Below are positions 7,440 through 14,259 of a DNA stretch of 14,259 bases, piece by piece (positions within the stretch are counted from its first letter, which is position 1; each line of letters starts with the position of its first letter). The DNA is from Ignavibacteria bacterium UBA5771 (lineage in GTDB: Bacteria > Bacteroidota > Ignavibacteria > Kapaibacteriales > UBA2268). Both the position numbers and the translations under genes were made by a program. The notes under the pieces are model-generated. The model saw only the letters and a program-made list of their open reading frames with translations, was not told the origin of the DNA and searched no databases. Location of the stretch: NCBI GenBank assembly GCA_002418685.1, contig DIEP01000016.1, positions 1 through 14,259 of the forward strand, in the 5' to 3' direction.

Positions 7440-8792
7440 TTATCCCAATGCTCCAAAGGATTTCCGAATTATTTCAATTCCCCGATCAATTTCATCTTTT
7501 GTTATATTCAATGAAGGGCGGAAGCGGATAGATCTCTCACCACTTGGCAAAATAATAAGCCCATTATTGAATGAGGTAGACAAAAATGTATTTCTAATAT
7601 CGTGCGACGGCAAATCAAATGCAGCAAAGAGCCCCCTACTTCTGATATTTGAAACCAAATTTGGAAAATCTTTTTGCAAATCTTCCATTTCGGAAAAGAG
7701 ATGTTTCCCCTGCTTATTAACATTATCAAGCAATCGTTCCTCTTGAATTATTTCAAGATAGCGAGTGGAACGCACCATATCAGTAAGATTCCCACCCCAA
7801 GTGGAATTAATGCGAGATGGAGTATGGAATACATTATCGGGGACATCATCAATTCGAGTAGTTGCCACAATTCCGCAAACTTGTGTTTTTTTGCCAAAAG
7901 CAAAAATATCAGGTGTCACTCCTAATTGCTGAAAAGCCCAGAATGTGCCTGTCAATCCAAGCCCTGTTTGAACTTCATCAAATATTAAAAGTGCCTCATT
8001 TTCATCGGAAAGTGTACGTAATTTTTGCAAAAATTCAGGACGAAAATGATTATCACCACCTTCCCCTTGAATTGGTTCAATGATTATAGCTGCAATATCA
8101 TCAGGATATTGATAAAATGCATCTTTAATCTCTTTCACAGCGATATTTTCGAGTTCTATAACTTTTTGCAAATTCTCTTCGTTCAGAGGAAAAGTTATTT
8201 TTGGATTAGTAATTCGAGGCCATTTAAATTTAGGGTAATATTGTACTTTGATGGGATCTGTGTTGGTCAGAGACATTGTATATCCTGAACGCCCATGGAA
8301 TGCTTGTTGAAAATGGATAATCTGCGATCCTTTTTCACCTTTGCCTTTGCTTAAATTTTTTCTGACTTTCCAATCGAACGCCGTTTTCAAAGCATTTTCG
8401 ATAGCTAATGCACCAACTTCGATAAAAAAAGCATATTTGAATTCATCAGGAATAGCAATACTGAAGAATGTTTTAATGAAAGTAGCATATTCTTCTGTAT
8501 ATACATCCGAATTGGTTGGCTTTGCAAGTGCAACTTTCCCAATATAATTGATAAATTCAGGATTTGCAAGTTTCGGATGATTTAGACCTATCGGCATCGA
8601 AGCAAAGCAAGAAAAGAAATCTGTATAGTCCTTACCATTGACAGCATCAATAAAAGTTGAATTATGACTTGATTCGAGGTCTAAAACAAAATCGTAACCA
8701 TCGGCAAGCACATGCTTCCTGATTTCATCGAAAACTTGATCTGCGGGAACATAATATTTAGGAACAATTTGTGAGCTTGATATTAAACTCAT
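7440..8792 (-). CDS. lat: L-lysine 6-transaminase (lysine epsilon-aminotransferase)
   Basis: This is a class III PLP-dependent aminotransferase. It moves the epsilon-amino group of lysine to 2-oxoglutarate, giving 2-aminoadipate 6-semialdehyde (piperideine-6-carboxylate) and glutamate (EC 2.6.1.36). The assignment to Lat rather than to GABA or ornithine aminotransferases rests on Lat-like blocks. These are NSDVYTEEYA (94-103), FHGRSGYTMSLTNT (165-178), EPIQGEGGD (239-247), DEVQTG (272-277, with the PLP-pyridine Asp272) and FGKKTQVCG (299-307). The last carries the Schiff-base lysine, Lys301 or Lys302. The 450-residue length is normal. One oddity is that the PLP-phosphate loop reads VGALA at 126-130, where I expect GGALA. 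A ribosome binding site (GGAGA, 8801-8797) supports the start. The gene is monocistronic, with its own terminator. No saccharopine or piperideine dehydrogenase gene lies nearby, so catabolism or osmolyte synthesis cannot be decided. Confidence 0.92.
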   Translation of the reverse strand: MSLISSSQIVPKYYVPADQVFDEIRKHVLADGYDFVLDLESSHNSTFIDAVNGKDYTDFFSCFASMPIGLNHPKLANPEFINYIGKVALAKPTNSDVYTEEYATFIKTFFSIAIPDEFKYAFFIEVGALAIENALKTAFDWKVRKNLSKGKGEKGSQIIHFQQAFHGRSGYTMSLTNTDPIKVQYYPKFKWPRITNPKITFPLNEENLQKVIELENIAVKEIKDAFYQYPDDIAAIIIEPIQGEGGDNHFRPEFLQKLRTLSDENEALLIFDEVQTGLGLTGTFWAFQQLGVTPDIFAFGKKTQVCGIVATTRIDDVPDNVFHTPSRINSTWGGNLTDMVRSTRYLEIIQEERLLDNVNKQGKHLFSEMEDLQKDFPNLVSNIRSRGLFAAFDLPSHDIRNTFLSTSFNNGLIILPSGERSIRFRPSLNITKDEIDRGIEIIRKSFGALG

Positions 8793-8919
8793 AGTTTCTC
8801 CACTTAATAAAAATTGTTAAAAAATAAAAAAGAAATAATAAAAGAACAATAAAAATCGTGTAAACAATAAATAATTATTTTCTTACTTAGGTAATAAGGA
8901 ACTTAAAAAGGAATATCTG

Positions 8920-9065
8920 ATGAAAAAATTAAAGAAGAAATTGAAAAGTACTTTCGGATAATCATAGCAAGAAAAGAACCGCCTCTGATAGTTCCCCGAA
9001 GTAAAAGAAATGGATGTGCAGTTAATGTTAATTTTCTCATAATGCAAAATTACGAAAGTTATTAA
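8920..9065 (+). pseudogene. Frameshifted small gene (about 48 residues if repaired at the A6 run)
   Basis: ATG at 8920 has a well-placed ribosome binding site (AAGGA at 8908-8912, seven bases away), but its own frame ends after 13 codons (8959-8961). The -1 frame runs open to TAA at 9063-9065 and reads like a genuine protein (…EEIEKYFRIIIARKEPPLIV…, then …NGCAVNVNF…). One extra A in the A6 run at 8923-8928, directly after the ATG, joins the two and gives an uninterrupted protein starting MKKIKEEIEKYF. Possible explanations are a sequencing or assembly error, a recent inactivating deletion, or slippage at the A tract. The VPR…GCAVNVNF segment faintly recalls the VPK…GWTLNF pattern of DUF5808 proteins; this is unverified. 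A minus-strand frame over 9040-8903 also exists but looks less protein-like. Confidence 0.5.
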
Positions 9066-9239
9066 TTTAAATGGTGTGGTTTATATTACTACATACAATT
9101 GGTAATATAATTACAAAATCAATAATTTATAATATTTTTTTTGTTATTTTGCATATTTATATAATTTAATTTTCGTTAATATCTTAAATTTGAAAAATCA
9201 AAAAAGAAAATCATATAAAATAATATTAGGAGTTAAAAA
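9066..9239. other. AT-rich leader upstream of the 9240 membrane-protein gene
   Basis: This stretch has almost no G or C and presumably holds the promoter of the gene at 9240. TAAATTTG at 9185-9192 fits the Bacteroidota -7 consensus TAnnTTTG, but no TTG sits at the expected distance upstream and such matches are expected by chance in DNA this AT-rich. An AT-only inverted repeat (9081-9110) is listed separately. I see no coding frame. Confidence 0.35.
9081..9110. repeat. AT-only inverted repeat
   Basis: TTATATTAC (9081-9089) is the exact reverse complement of GTAATATAA (9102-9110), with 12 bases between. It lies just after the frameshifted small gene and 130 bases before the 9240 gene. It could be a protein-binding site or a weak hairpin. 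Being nearly all A and T, it could also arise by chance. Confidence 0.35.
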
Positions 9240-10580
9240 ATGGCACAAAAACAAGTTTTCATCAAAGAAAAAACTCAGAAAGTAGGATTCGTACATTTAT
9301 CCATATTTGGAGTAATGTTAATTGTCCTTTTCTTTTTCTTTCAATACAATGTTATTCCTTGGGGAATGTCCCAGTTTGTAGTTTCTCTTTTCGCTCCATC
9401 GGGCGAAAAACAAGACAAGATAGGTTTTGTCAAATTTGATGGATTAGTTTGGGGATCAGTTTCAAAAGATTTGCAACCTCAACTTGAGGGTAAGAATTTG
9501 AGAGTCGAAAAAAAATATTTGAATCGACAGTACATATTTGACTTTACCTTTCAAGAGCGACAAATGGATAGAGATGGGTATGTAAAATCACCCAATCAAT
9601 TTTACGCACGTTCAGAATATCTTGGGGAAAATGCTATCATTCTTGAACCTTGGGTAGGATTCTGGGTCTTAGCATTGGACCTTGCATTCTTTATTACGGC
9701 TCTGGTTTCTATTCTTCTGCCAACAGGACTTGGAGCGATAGCTTTGCTAATTGATAGACAGATCGACGAAATAAAAGTCAAAATCCGTCTCCAAACCGGT
9801 TTTTCCGATCAAATTGTGGATATTTTAACATTACCTGATGATAAATTAGCCGCAAAAGATTTTGATGAGGTAAAGAGTGCATTTCGAACAATTTGGAACA
9901 GAACTGTTATTGAAGATCCGGAAAGCACAACTCGATTGCCACGGTTTGAGGACTTTTTCCACGATGAAATAAATGTGGTTGAATTCAGAAATAATACATT
10001 ATATAATCGTATAAAGGAATTTTTCTCTGACTTTCTTGCAAAAGAAATTATTGATACAAAGAATTCATTACTTTGGAGAAGAGACCATCTCCATATCTTA
10101 AAGGGTATGAGATTATATATGTCCCATCATATTGGCGAAAAATATCAGAATTTAGTTACGGGTTTAGCTTATGGTGGTGCATCAATTCTTATTGTAGCAG
10201 TAGGTATTCGTGGATTGAAATTAATTCCTGGTGCAAAGCCTTCATTCATTTTGTTTGCAATATTTCTTGAGTTTACGATGCTTATATTGCTCGCCATCAC
10301 TTTAGTTTACACTGAAGAAGAAGAGCGTATGGATAAAATGCTCAAGAAGATGGAGGATGCAAGTAGAAGCGAATTGGATACTATGCGAGGTCAACAAGCT
10401 GATATTCACCAAATGGCAAATGCTCTTGTCGGGCAAACATCTGAAATAATCCGCGCTCGTGTAGAAAAGGCAATTGAGCAATATATTACCAGCGGCGATA
10501 AAGTGCAAGAAGTTATCGCTCAGGAAATTGCGCGAAAAATTGTTCTTGGATTAAGAGAAGACCAACCTACAAAAAAGTAA
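9240..10580 (+). CDS. Multi-pass membrane protein of unknown function with helical C-terminal tail
   Basis: I do not recognise this 446-residue protein. Hydrophobic segments lie at about 16-36, 138-172 (long enough for a hairpin or two passes), 304-324 and 335-356. Between the first two is a roughly 100-residue stretch rich in beta-type and charged residues (GFVKFDGLVWGSV, YIFDFTFQER), probably facing the periplasm. A roughly 130-residue charged helical region separates the second and third. After the last segment comes TLVYTEEEERMDKMLKKMEDA and a tail (about 360-440) of predicted amphipathic helix, likely a cytoplasmic coiled coil. There are no cysteines and no recognisable catalytic motif. 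The start is well supported by AGGAG at 9228-9232. The gene stands alone, convergent with HU across a shared hairpin. A scaffold, sensor or channel-like role is possible, but nothing in the sequence decides it. Confidence 0.88.
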   Translation: MAQKQVFIKEKTQKVGFVHLSIFGVMLIVLFFFFQYNVIPWGMSQFVVSLFAPSGEKQDKIGFVKFDGLVWGSVSKDLQPQLEGKNLRVEKKYLNRQYIFDFTFQERQMDRDGYVKSPNQFYARSEYLGENAIILEPWVGFWVLALDLAFFITALVSILLPTGLGAIALLIDRQIDEIKVKIRLQTGFSDQIVDILTLPDDKLAAKDFDEVKSAFRTIWNRTVIEDPESTTRLPRFEDFFHDEINVVEFRNNTLYNRIKEFFSDFLAKEIIDTKNSLLWRRDHLHILKGMRLYMSHHIGEKYQNLVTGLAYGGASILIVAVGIRGLKLIPGAKPSFILFAIFLEFTMLILLAITLVYTEEEERMDKMLKKMEDASRSELDTMRGQQADIHQMANALVGQTSEIIRARVEKAIEQYITSGDKVQEVIAQEIARKIVLGLREDQPTKK

Positions 10581-10602
10581 TTTCTGCTTTTTTCTAAATA
10601 AA

Positions 10603-10637
10603 AAGGGGTTATGTGTAGATAATACATATAACCCCTT
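10603..10637 (-). terminator. Shared terminator hairpin between the 9240 gene and HU
   Basis: A 15-bp stem with one G-U pair (10603-10617 with 10623-10637, core AAGGGGTTAT/ATAACCCCTT) encloses the loop GATAA. It fills the 73-base gap between two convergent genes, 22 bases after the plus-strand stop and 16 bases beyond the HU stop. The T-rich tail is better on the minus strand (TTTTATTTA), so it serves HU best and probably both genes. Confidence 0.8.
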
Positions 10638-10653
10638 ACGTTTAAAAGTGTGA

Positions 10654-10968
10654 TTATTTCTTCTTAGAACCACCTTTCTTGGGAGCCTTTACAGCAACTG
10701 CTTCAACAAGACTTTTCCCTGGTCGGAATTTAGGGACAATCTTGCTTGGAATATCAATCACTTGCTGTGTCTTGGGATTCCTTCCCTTTCTAGCTTGGCG
10801 ATGAGACACTGTAAATGTGCCAAAACCAACGAGCGTCACTGCTCCATGGTCTTTTAGCTCCTTTGTGATTGTATCGAATGTTGCCCGAACTGCTTTCTCT
10901 GCTTCAATTTTCTTTAATTCAGCAGATTCTGCGACTGCGTTAACCAAATCGGATTTGTTTAAAGGCAT
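10654..10968 (-). CDS. HU-family DNA-binding protein with lysine-rich tail
   Basis: HU is a small homodimeric nucleoid protein that bends and compacts DNA with little sequence preference. The family signature is complete at about 48-67 (GFGTFTVSHRQARKGRNPKT), including the RNP tip of the DNA-intercalating beta arm at 63-65. The N-terminal helices (MPLNKSDLVNAVAESAEL) are typical. At 104 residues it is about 14 longer than the usual 90; the extra is a basic tail ending APKKGGSKKK that probably adds non-specific DNA contact. The ribosome binding site is the strongest in the window (AAAGGAGG, 10980-10973), fitting high expression. HU and IHF subunits look alike, but the isolated gene and the PLNKSDLV start favour HU. 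A 181-base AT-rich spacer separates it from the motility cluster. Confidence 0.95.
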   Translation of the reverse strand: MPLNKSDLVNAVAESAELKKIEAEKAVRATFDTITKELKDHGAVTLVGFGTFTVSHRQARKGRNPKTQQVIDIPSKIVPKFRPGKSLVEAVAVKAPKKGGSKKK

Positions 10969-11149
10969 AAAACCTCCTTTTAAATTGTGTGAAAAAAAAT
11001 AAATTAATAAAAAAAAAGAACGAAAAATGTTGTAAAATAAGGTATTTCAAAGAAGCACCTTACTAAATAAGCAATTTAGCAAATTTACTTGGAATATGCA
11101 ACACTTTTTAGCATTTTTTTGTAATTTTTTTTATTTTTTTCAAAAATTA

Positions 11150-12346
11150 CTACTTTTTTATGTATATAAACCCTAAAATAGGGTCAGTCGTATTGTGTGA
11201 GATAATTTTTGTGATAATTGCTTCGGTAAGATAATTTCCCGCATTTAGAAGTTTTAATCCATTATTTGTATAAATATCTCGCGATAATTGCATTCCGGGT
11301 TCCATATTTTGTATAGATATTGAAATTTCATCAATTTCACCTTCTAATTTGAGAATCGATAAAATATATTGCTCGAAAAGTATAACCACACGTTGATCAT
11401 ATAGTTGATTTGTGTATTTTTTTAAGATTGATAAAGCATCTGATGATTTAATATTATGATACCTCATTATATCACAATAATCTAATGCAACACGCAAAAT
11501 TCGACTCTCAAGTGGGATCTGCCAAGATTGTAATTTATCAGGAAAACCTGTGCCATCCATATTTTCATAGATATGATATAAAATATCCCCTACTTTTTCT
11601 AATCTCGGAATTCCCGAAATAATATTTCGAGCTATAATTGGGATTTGATACATCAATGGGTCTGATACATTTCCCTCTGAATATACAGGCAATTCAAAAA
11701 GTCTATCAGGCAAAATTATCCTTCCAAGGAAAGAGAGATCTGATGATATTTCTATATCTTTTGAATCTTCATCAGTAGTGTATTTTAAGAAATTAATAAT
11801 CCAAAGAGATGCTCCTTCAATCAAGTTGATTGTTTCTTTTGATATGGATAAACGAATAGAATAAGTTTTGAGAATTAAGTCAATTTCTTCACTTTCTGTT
11901 CTCTCCAATTGCTCTGCTAATTCTTGAACAATAGAATACAGCTCTTTTCTGTTATTTATTAACTCAACAGAATGCAAAGCAGATTTAATTCGAGCAAGCA
12001 CATTTTCAATTATAAGTGGTAGCAAAATAATATCATTTGCTCCTGAATCCAATCCATCCAAAAGGACTTTGTAATTTTCTTTATTTCCTATTAAAATGAT
12101 AAATATATTACTGAAATTATCGAATTTTCTTATTTCTTGCAGCAAAGAAGTACTATCGGAATTTATATGTCGAACATCGACAAAAAGTATATCGGGCATA
12201 TCTTTGTCAAGATAATCATATAACTTACGCGGCGATTCGATTGATTGCACTTCAAAATTCGAGAAATGTGCGCGAATAATTTCAGCAAGTTCTAAGAAGA
12301 TGCTCTTTTCATCTCCGAGTATCCATATCTGAACTTTTTTTTCCAT
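11150..12346 (-). CDS. Receiver-like protein with degenerate HD-GYP domain (predicted inactive c-di-GMP phosphodiesterase)
   Basis: This is a 398-residue cytoplasmic protein with three parts. An N-terminal receiver-like domain (about 5-125) keeps the acidic pair Asp12/Glu13 and a possible phospho-acceptor Asp57 (LFVDVRH). Its conserved lysine is replaced by Leu109 (ANDIILLPL). A helical linker follows. Then comes an HD-GYP-like domain (about 200-310), recognisable from LGRIILPDRLFELP, ENMDGTGFP (261-269) and IPLESRILRVALDYCD. The metal ligands of the family are gone: HD of LHDIGK is Ser205-Phe206, HHE reads Ile259-Tyr260-Glu261, and the Asp of VADVYD is Leu288. The C-terminal piece (EPGMQLSRDIYTNNGLKLL) is common after HD-GYP domains. 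It is therefore likely a non-catalytic binding or regulatory protein. It lies 54 bases after motB on the same strand, suggesting co-transcription. No ribosome binding site is visible at this start. Confidence 0.8.
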   Translation of the reverse strand: MEKKVQIWILGDEKSIFLELAEIIRAHFSNFEVQSIESPRKLYDYLDKDMPDILFVDVRHINSDSTSLLQEIRKFDNFSNIFIILIGNKENYKVLLDGLDSGANDIILLPLIIENVLARIKSALHSVELINNRKELYSIVQELAEQLERTESEEIDLILKTYSIRLSISKETINLIEGASLWIINFLKYTTDEDSKDIEISSDLSFLGRIILPDRLFELPVYSEGNVSDPLMYQIPIIARNIISGIPRLEKVGDILYHIYENMDGTGFPDKLQSWQIPLESRILRVALDYCDIMRYHNIKSSDALSILKKYTNQLYDQRVVILFEQYILSILKLEGEIDEISISIQNMEPGMQLSRDIYTNNGLKLLNAGNYLTEAIITKIISHNTTDPILGFIYIKK

Positions 12347-12400
12347 AAATTTTTTATTTATTATTTTAAACGGGAATTATAAATTTTAGATTAATACCTA

Positions 12401-13327
12401 TTAATGACTAATTGCAGTGCTATCATTTATTTTTGGTAAAAATTGATTTAAACCAAATTGTTTAATAAGAATGCTAACTCTGCGATTTGTCAAGTCAAAT
12501 GGATTTTGCGGATTTCTCAATTTAGTGTCAGCATATCCAACGACTTGAGAAATTTGACCATCCCATAAACCTGTTTGCGAAAGCACTCTGCGAGCTGAAT
12601 TTGCTCTGTCAGCAGATAGCTCCCAATTCGAATATACTGTTTTGCCCGTATATTTTCTGCTATCTGTGTGTCCCTCGATAACCACGTTATTAGGCAATTT
12701 ACCAATTTCTCTACTAAGCACTTTCAATATTTCAATAGCTTGCGGTGTCAATTGGGCACTACCAACCTTGAAGTAAAGGGATTCTTTATTTTCGAGCAAT
12801 TCAATTCGCAATCCTTCGCTGGTAATTTCAATTTTCAAAGATTCGAGCAATTCTTTTAATTTTGGATTTTGAACTTGCATATCTTGAAAATATTTCTTGA
12901 GTGAGTCCCCAGTGTGAATCACTTGATTCGCAGCACGGGCGCTATCTTCTTTTGCTTTCTCCATAATGATTTTTGAGAGGGTGTCAGTTGTTTTTTGGTC
13001 AAATTGAATAATTAAAGGCTTTTTTTCTTTTTCGCCACCTTCACCTTTTTGAGGGACAACCTTAATATTAATATCGGCACCACCAACTGGTTTGCCCGTG
13101 ACAAGATTGAATGCTCCTGGATTATCAAAATATGCTTCTACATTATTTTTCACTTCTTCGCTCGAAGCAAGTACCCACAAAACAATGAAAAGAGCCATCA
13201 TAGCAGTAACAAAATCAGCATAAGCCACTTTCCAAGCGCCACCGTGAGCACCAGCGTGCTTATACTTTTTAACCTTTTTAATAATAATAGGTTGTTCTTT
13301 TGAATGCTTTTCGTCTTGTTGTGGCAT
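12401..13327 (-). CDS. motB: Flagellar motor stator protein MotB
   Basis: MotB pairs with MotA in the inner membrane to form the ion channel that drives flagellar rotation, and it anchors the complex to peptidoglycan. The single N-terminal membrane segment (about 34-54, YADFVTAMMALFIVLWVLA) carries Asp38, the ion-binding aspartate. The preceding HAGAHGGAWKVA matches the family. The C-terminal OmpA-like domain has IEGHTDS (217-223), NWELSADRANSARRVL (234-249) and NRRVSIL (281-287), as needed for peptidoglycan binding. The plug-linker region (about 60-165) is somewhat long for the family and charged. The 308-residue length is normal. It starts 16 bases after motA, and its ribosome binding site AGAGGA overlaps the motA stop codon, so the two are co-expressed. 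Proton or sodium specificity cannot be told with certainty. Confidence 0.95.
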   Translation of the reverse strand: MPQQDEKHSKEQPIIIKKVKKYKHAGAHGGAWKVAYADFVTAMMALFIVLWVLASSEEVKNNVEAYFDNPGAFNLVTGKPVGGADINIKVVPQKGEGGEKEKKPLIIQFDQKTTDTLSKIIMEKAKEDSARAANQVIHTGDSLKKYFQDMQVQNPKLKELLESLKIEITSEGLRIELLENKESLYFKVGSAQLTPQAIEILKVLSREIGKLPNNVVIEGHTDSRKYTGKTVYSNWELSADRANSARRVLSQTGLWDGQISQVVGYADTKLRNPQNPFDLTNRRVSILIKQFGLNQFLPKINDSTAISH

Positions 13328-13343
13328 AATTAGATTATTCCTC

Positions 13344-14198
13344 TTATCGTGCTTGTTTTACTGCATCTTCAGTTTCTTTAAACGATGGACGATTTTCGGG
13401 ATCGATAGAACGCCTTGAAAATTCTATTGCAACAGATGCAGGCGAACCCTTAGCAAATGCAAGCAAGCCAGATTTAATAGCAAGTAAATATTTACTTTCT
13501 TTATCAGAAATTTTCTGCATACTCGCTGCAATAGGTCCGACTATTCCATAGGACATAAGCACACCAAGAAATGTCCCCACAAGTGCAGCAGCAACGTGAT
13601 GTCCAACTGCTTCAGCACCTTCCGAGATTGCTCCCATCGTGATTATAATTCCCATTACCGCAGCGACTATACCCAAACCCGGGAAAGCATCAGCCATAGT
13701 TTGCAAAGAACCGGGAGGAACTTCTTCTTCTTGCTCGATTGCTTCTAAATCCTGATCCATTAAATCTTCCAAATCATTGGCGGGAATACCACCACTCAAT
13801 ATTATTTTTAATGTATCGCAGAAGAAATCTACTGCCTTTTTATTCTCAAGAAATGTTGGATATTTTGAAATAATTGTAGATGATTCAGGATCCTCTACAT
13901 GCTGCTCCAATGCTATTAACCCCTCTCGCTTTGCAAATTGGAATATCTCATACATCATTTTGAGCAATTCTATATAATTTGTTTGATTAGTTCGTGCCCC
14001 TTTTATTGTTCCAATTATTCCACTTAAAACTTTCTGAAGGACAGGTAATGGATTAGCAATCAATAATGAACCAATCGCCACTCCTACAATAATGATATAT
14101 TCGGGAATAACGAGCAGCGTGATTATATTGCCACCCGCCAAAATAAAGCCACCAAGTAATGAAGCTATGACAACAACAATTCCAATTATTACGAACAT
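13344..14198 (-). CDS. motA: Flagellar motor stator protein MotA
   Basis: MotA is the four-helix inner-membrane stator subunit that turns ion flow through MotA/MotB into torque on the flagellar rotor protein FliG. At 284 residues it is of normal length. Membrane segments lie at about 1-21, 33-50, 174-193 and 202-223. Key residues fall almost exactly at the E. coli positions: Arg91 and Glu98 in the cytoplasmic loop (AKREGLIALE), and Pro173 (DAFPGLG) and Pro222 (IVGPIA) near the channel. No residue needed for function appears missing. It is the first gene of a minus-strand set motA-motB-receiver/HD-GYP. Only a weak GGAT lies before the start, and the upstream 61 bases reach the window edge without a clear promoter, so further flagellar genes could lie beyond. 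Confidence 0.95.
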   Translation of the reverse strand: MFVIIGIVVVIASLLGGFILAGGNIITLLVIPEYIIIVGVAIGSLLIANPLPVLQKVLSGIIGTIKGARTNQTNYIELLKMMYEIFQFAKREGLIALEQHVEDPESSTIISKYPTFLENKKAVDFFCDTLKIILSGGIPANDLEDLMDQDLEAIEQEEEVPPGSLQTMADAFPGLGIVAAVMGIIITMGAISEGAEAVGHHVAAALVGTFLGVLMSYGIVGPIAASMQKISDKESKYLLAIKSGLLAFAKGSPASVAIEFSRRSIDPENRPSFKETEDAVKQAR

Positions 14199-14259
14199 AT
14201 CATATCCGTTTTATTTTTGAGTAATATATTAGACTGTATCATAAGCTTCATTTCGGTTA

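Noticed and set aside
8903..9040. Minus-strand open frame of 45 codons (MRKLTLTAHPFLLLRG...)
   Set aside because: It lacks a good ribosome binding site and reads less like a protein than the plus-strand frame it opposes, which has a well-placed ribosome binding site.
9185..9192. TAAATTTG matching the Bacteroidota -7 promoter consensus TAnnTTTG (similar matches at 5765-5772 plus and 11087-11080 minus)
   Set aside because: None has a TTG at the usual 19-21 base distance upstream, and several such matches are expected by chance in spacers this AT-rich.
11121..11150. Inverted repeat GTAATTTTT...AAAAATTAC as a terminator for the receiver/HD-GYP gene
   Set aside because: The stem is almost all A-T, overlaps the stop codon, and is not followed by a U run on the minus strand.

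Overview
The window is AT-rich chromosomal DNA from a bacterium of the Bacteroidota/Chlorobiota (FCB) group. A large secreted protease ends in a type IX secretion (Por) sorting domain, which points to that group. The flagellar stator genes motA and motB are also present. Flagella are uncommon in classical Bacteroidota but known in Ignavibacteria-like lineages, so I infer an Ignavibacteria/Kapabacteria-type genome. Several genes have clear Shine-Dalgarno sequences (HU, lat, motB, the 9240 gene); typA and gltX do not. I see no rRNA, tRNA, CRISPR array or intact insertion sequence.

Layout: 1-175 holds one copy of a dispersed 31-bp repeat (29-59) and a strong bidirectional terminator. 176-3253 (minus) encodes a subtilisin-like protease with an Asp-box region and a C-terminal T9SS signal. 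3254-3572 is mostly intergenic and carries what looks like the remnant of a small gene. Its stop codon overlaps the start of a 62-residue zinc-ribbon protein (3573-3761). Then come two housekeeping genes on the plus strand: typA/bipA (3892-5721) and gltX (5802-7256). A second copy of the 31-bp repeat and a terminator separate gltX from the convergent lysine 6-aminotransferase gene lat (8792-7440).

Between lat and the divergent 9240 gene lies a 447-bp spacer. It contains a small gene with a well-placed ribosome binding site whose frame is broken at an A6 run; one extra A would give a 48-residue protein. 9240-10580 encodes an unrecognised multi-pass membrane protein with a helical C-terminal tail. 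It converges on an HU gene (10968-10654) across a shared terminator hairpin.

The right end is a minus-strand cluster, motA (14198-13344), motB (13327-12401) and a 398-residue protein (12346-11150). The last combines a receiver-like domain with an HD-GYP domain that has lost its metal ligands. MotA and MotB form the ion-driven stator of the flagellar motor. The degenerate signalling protein beside them could be a motility regulator, but that role is inferred only from position and domain content. The points most worth checking are the two broken small genes, the degenerate HD-GYP protein next to motAB, the unknown membrane protein and the dispersed repeat.
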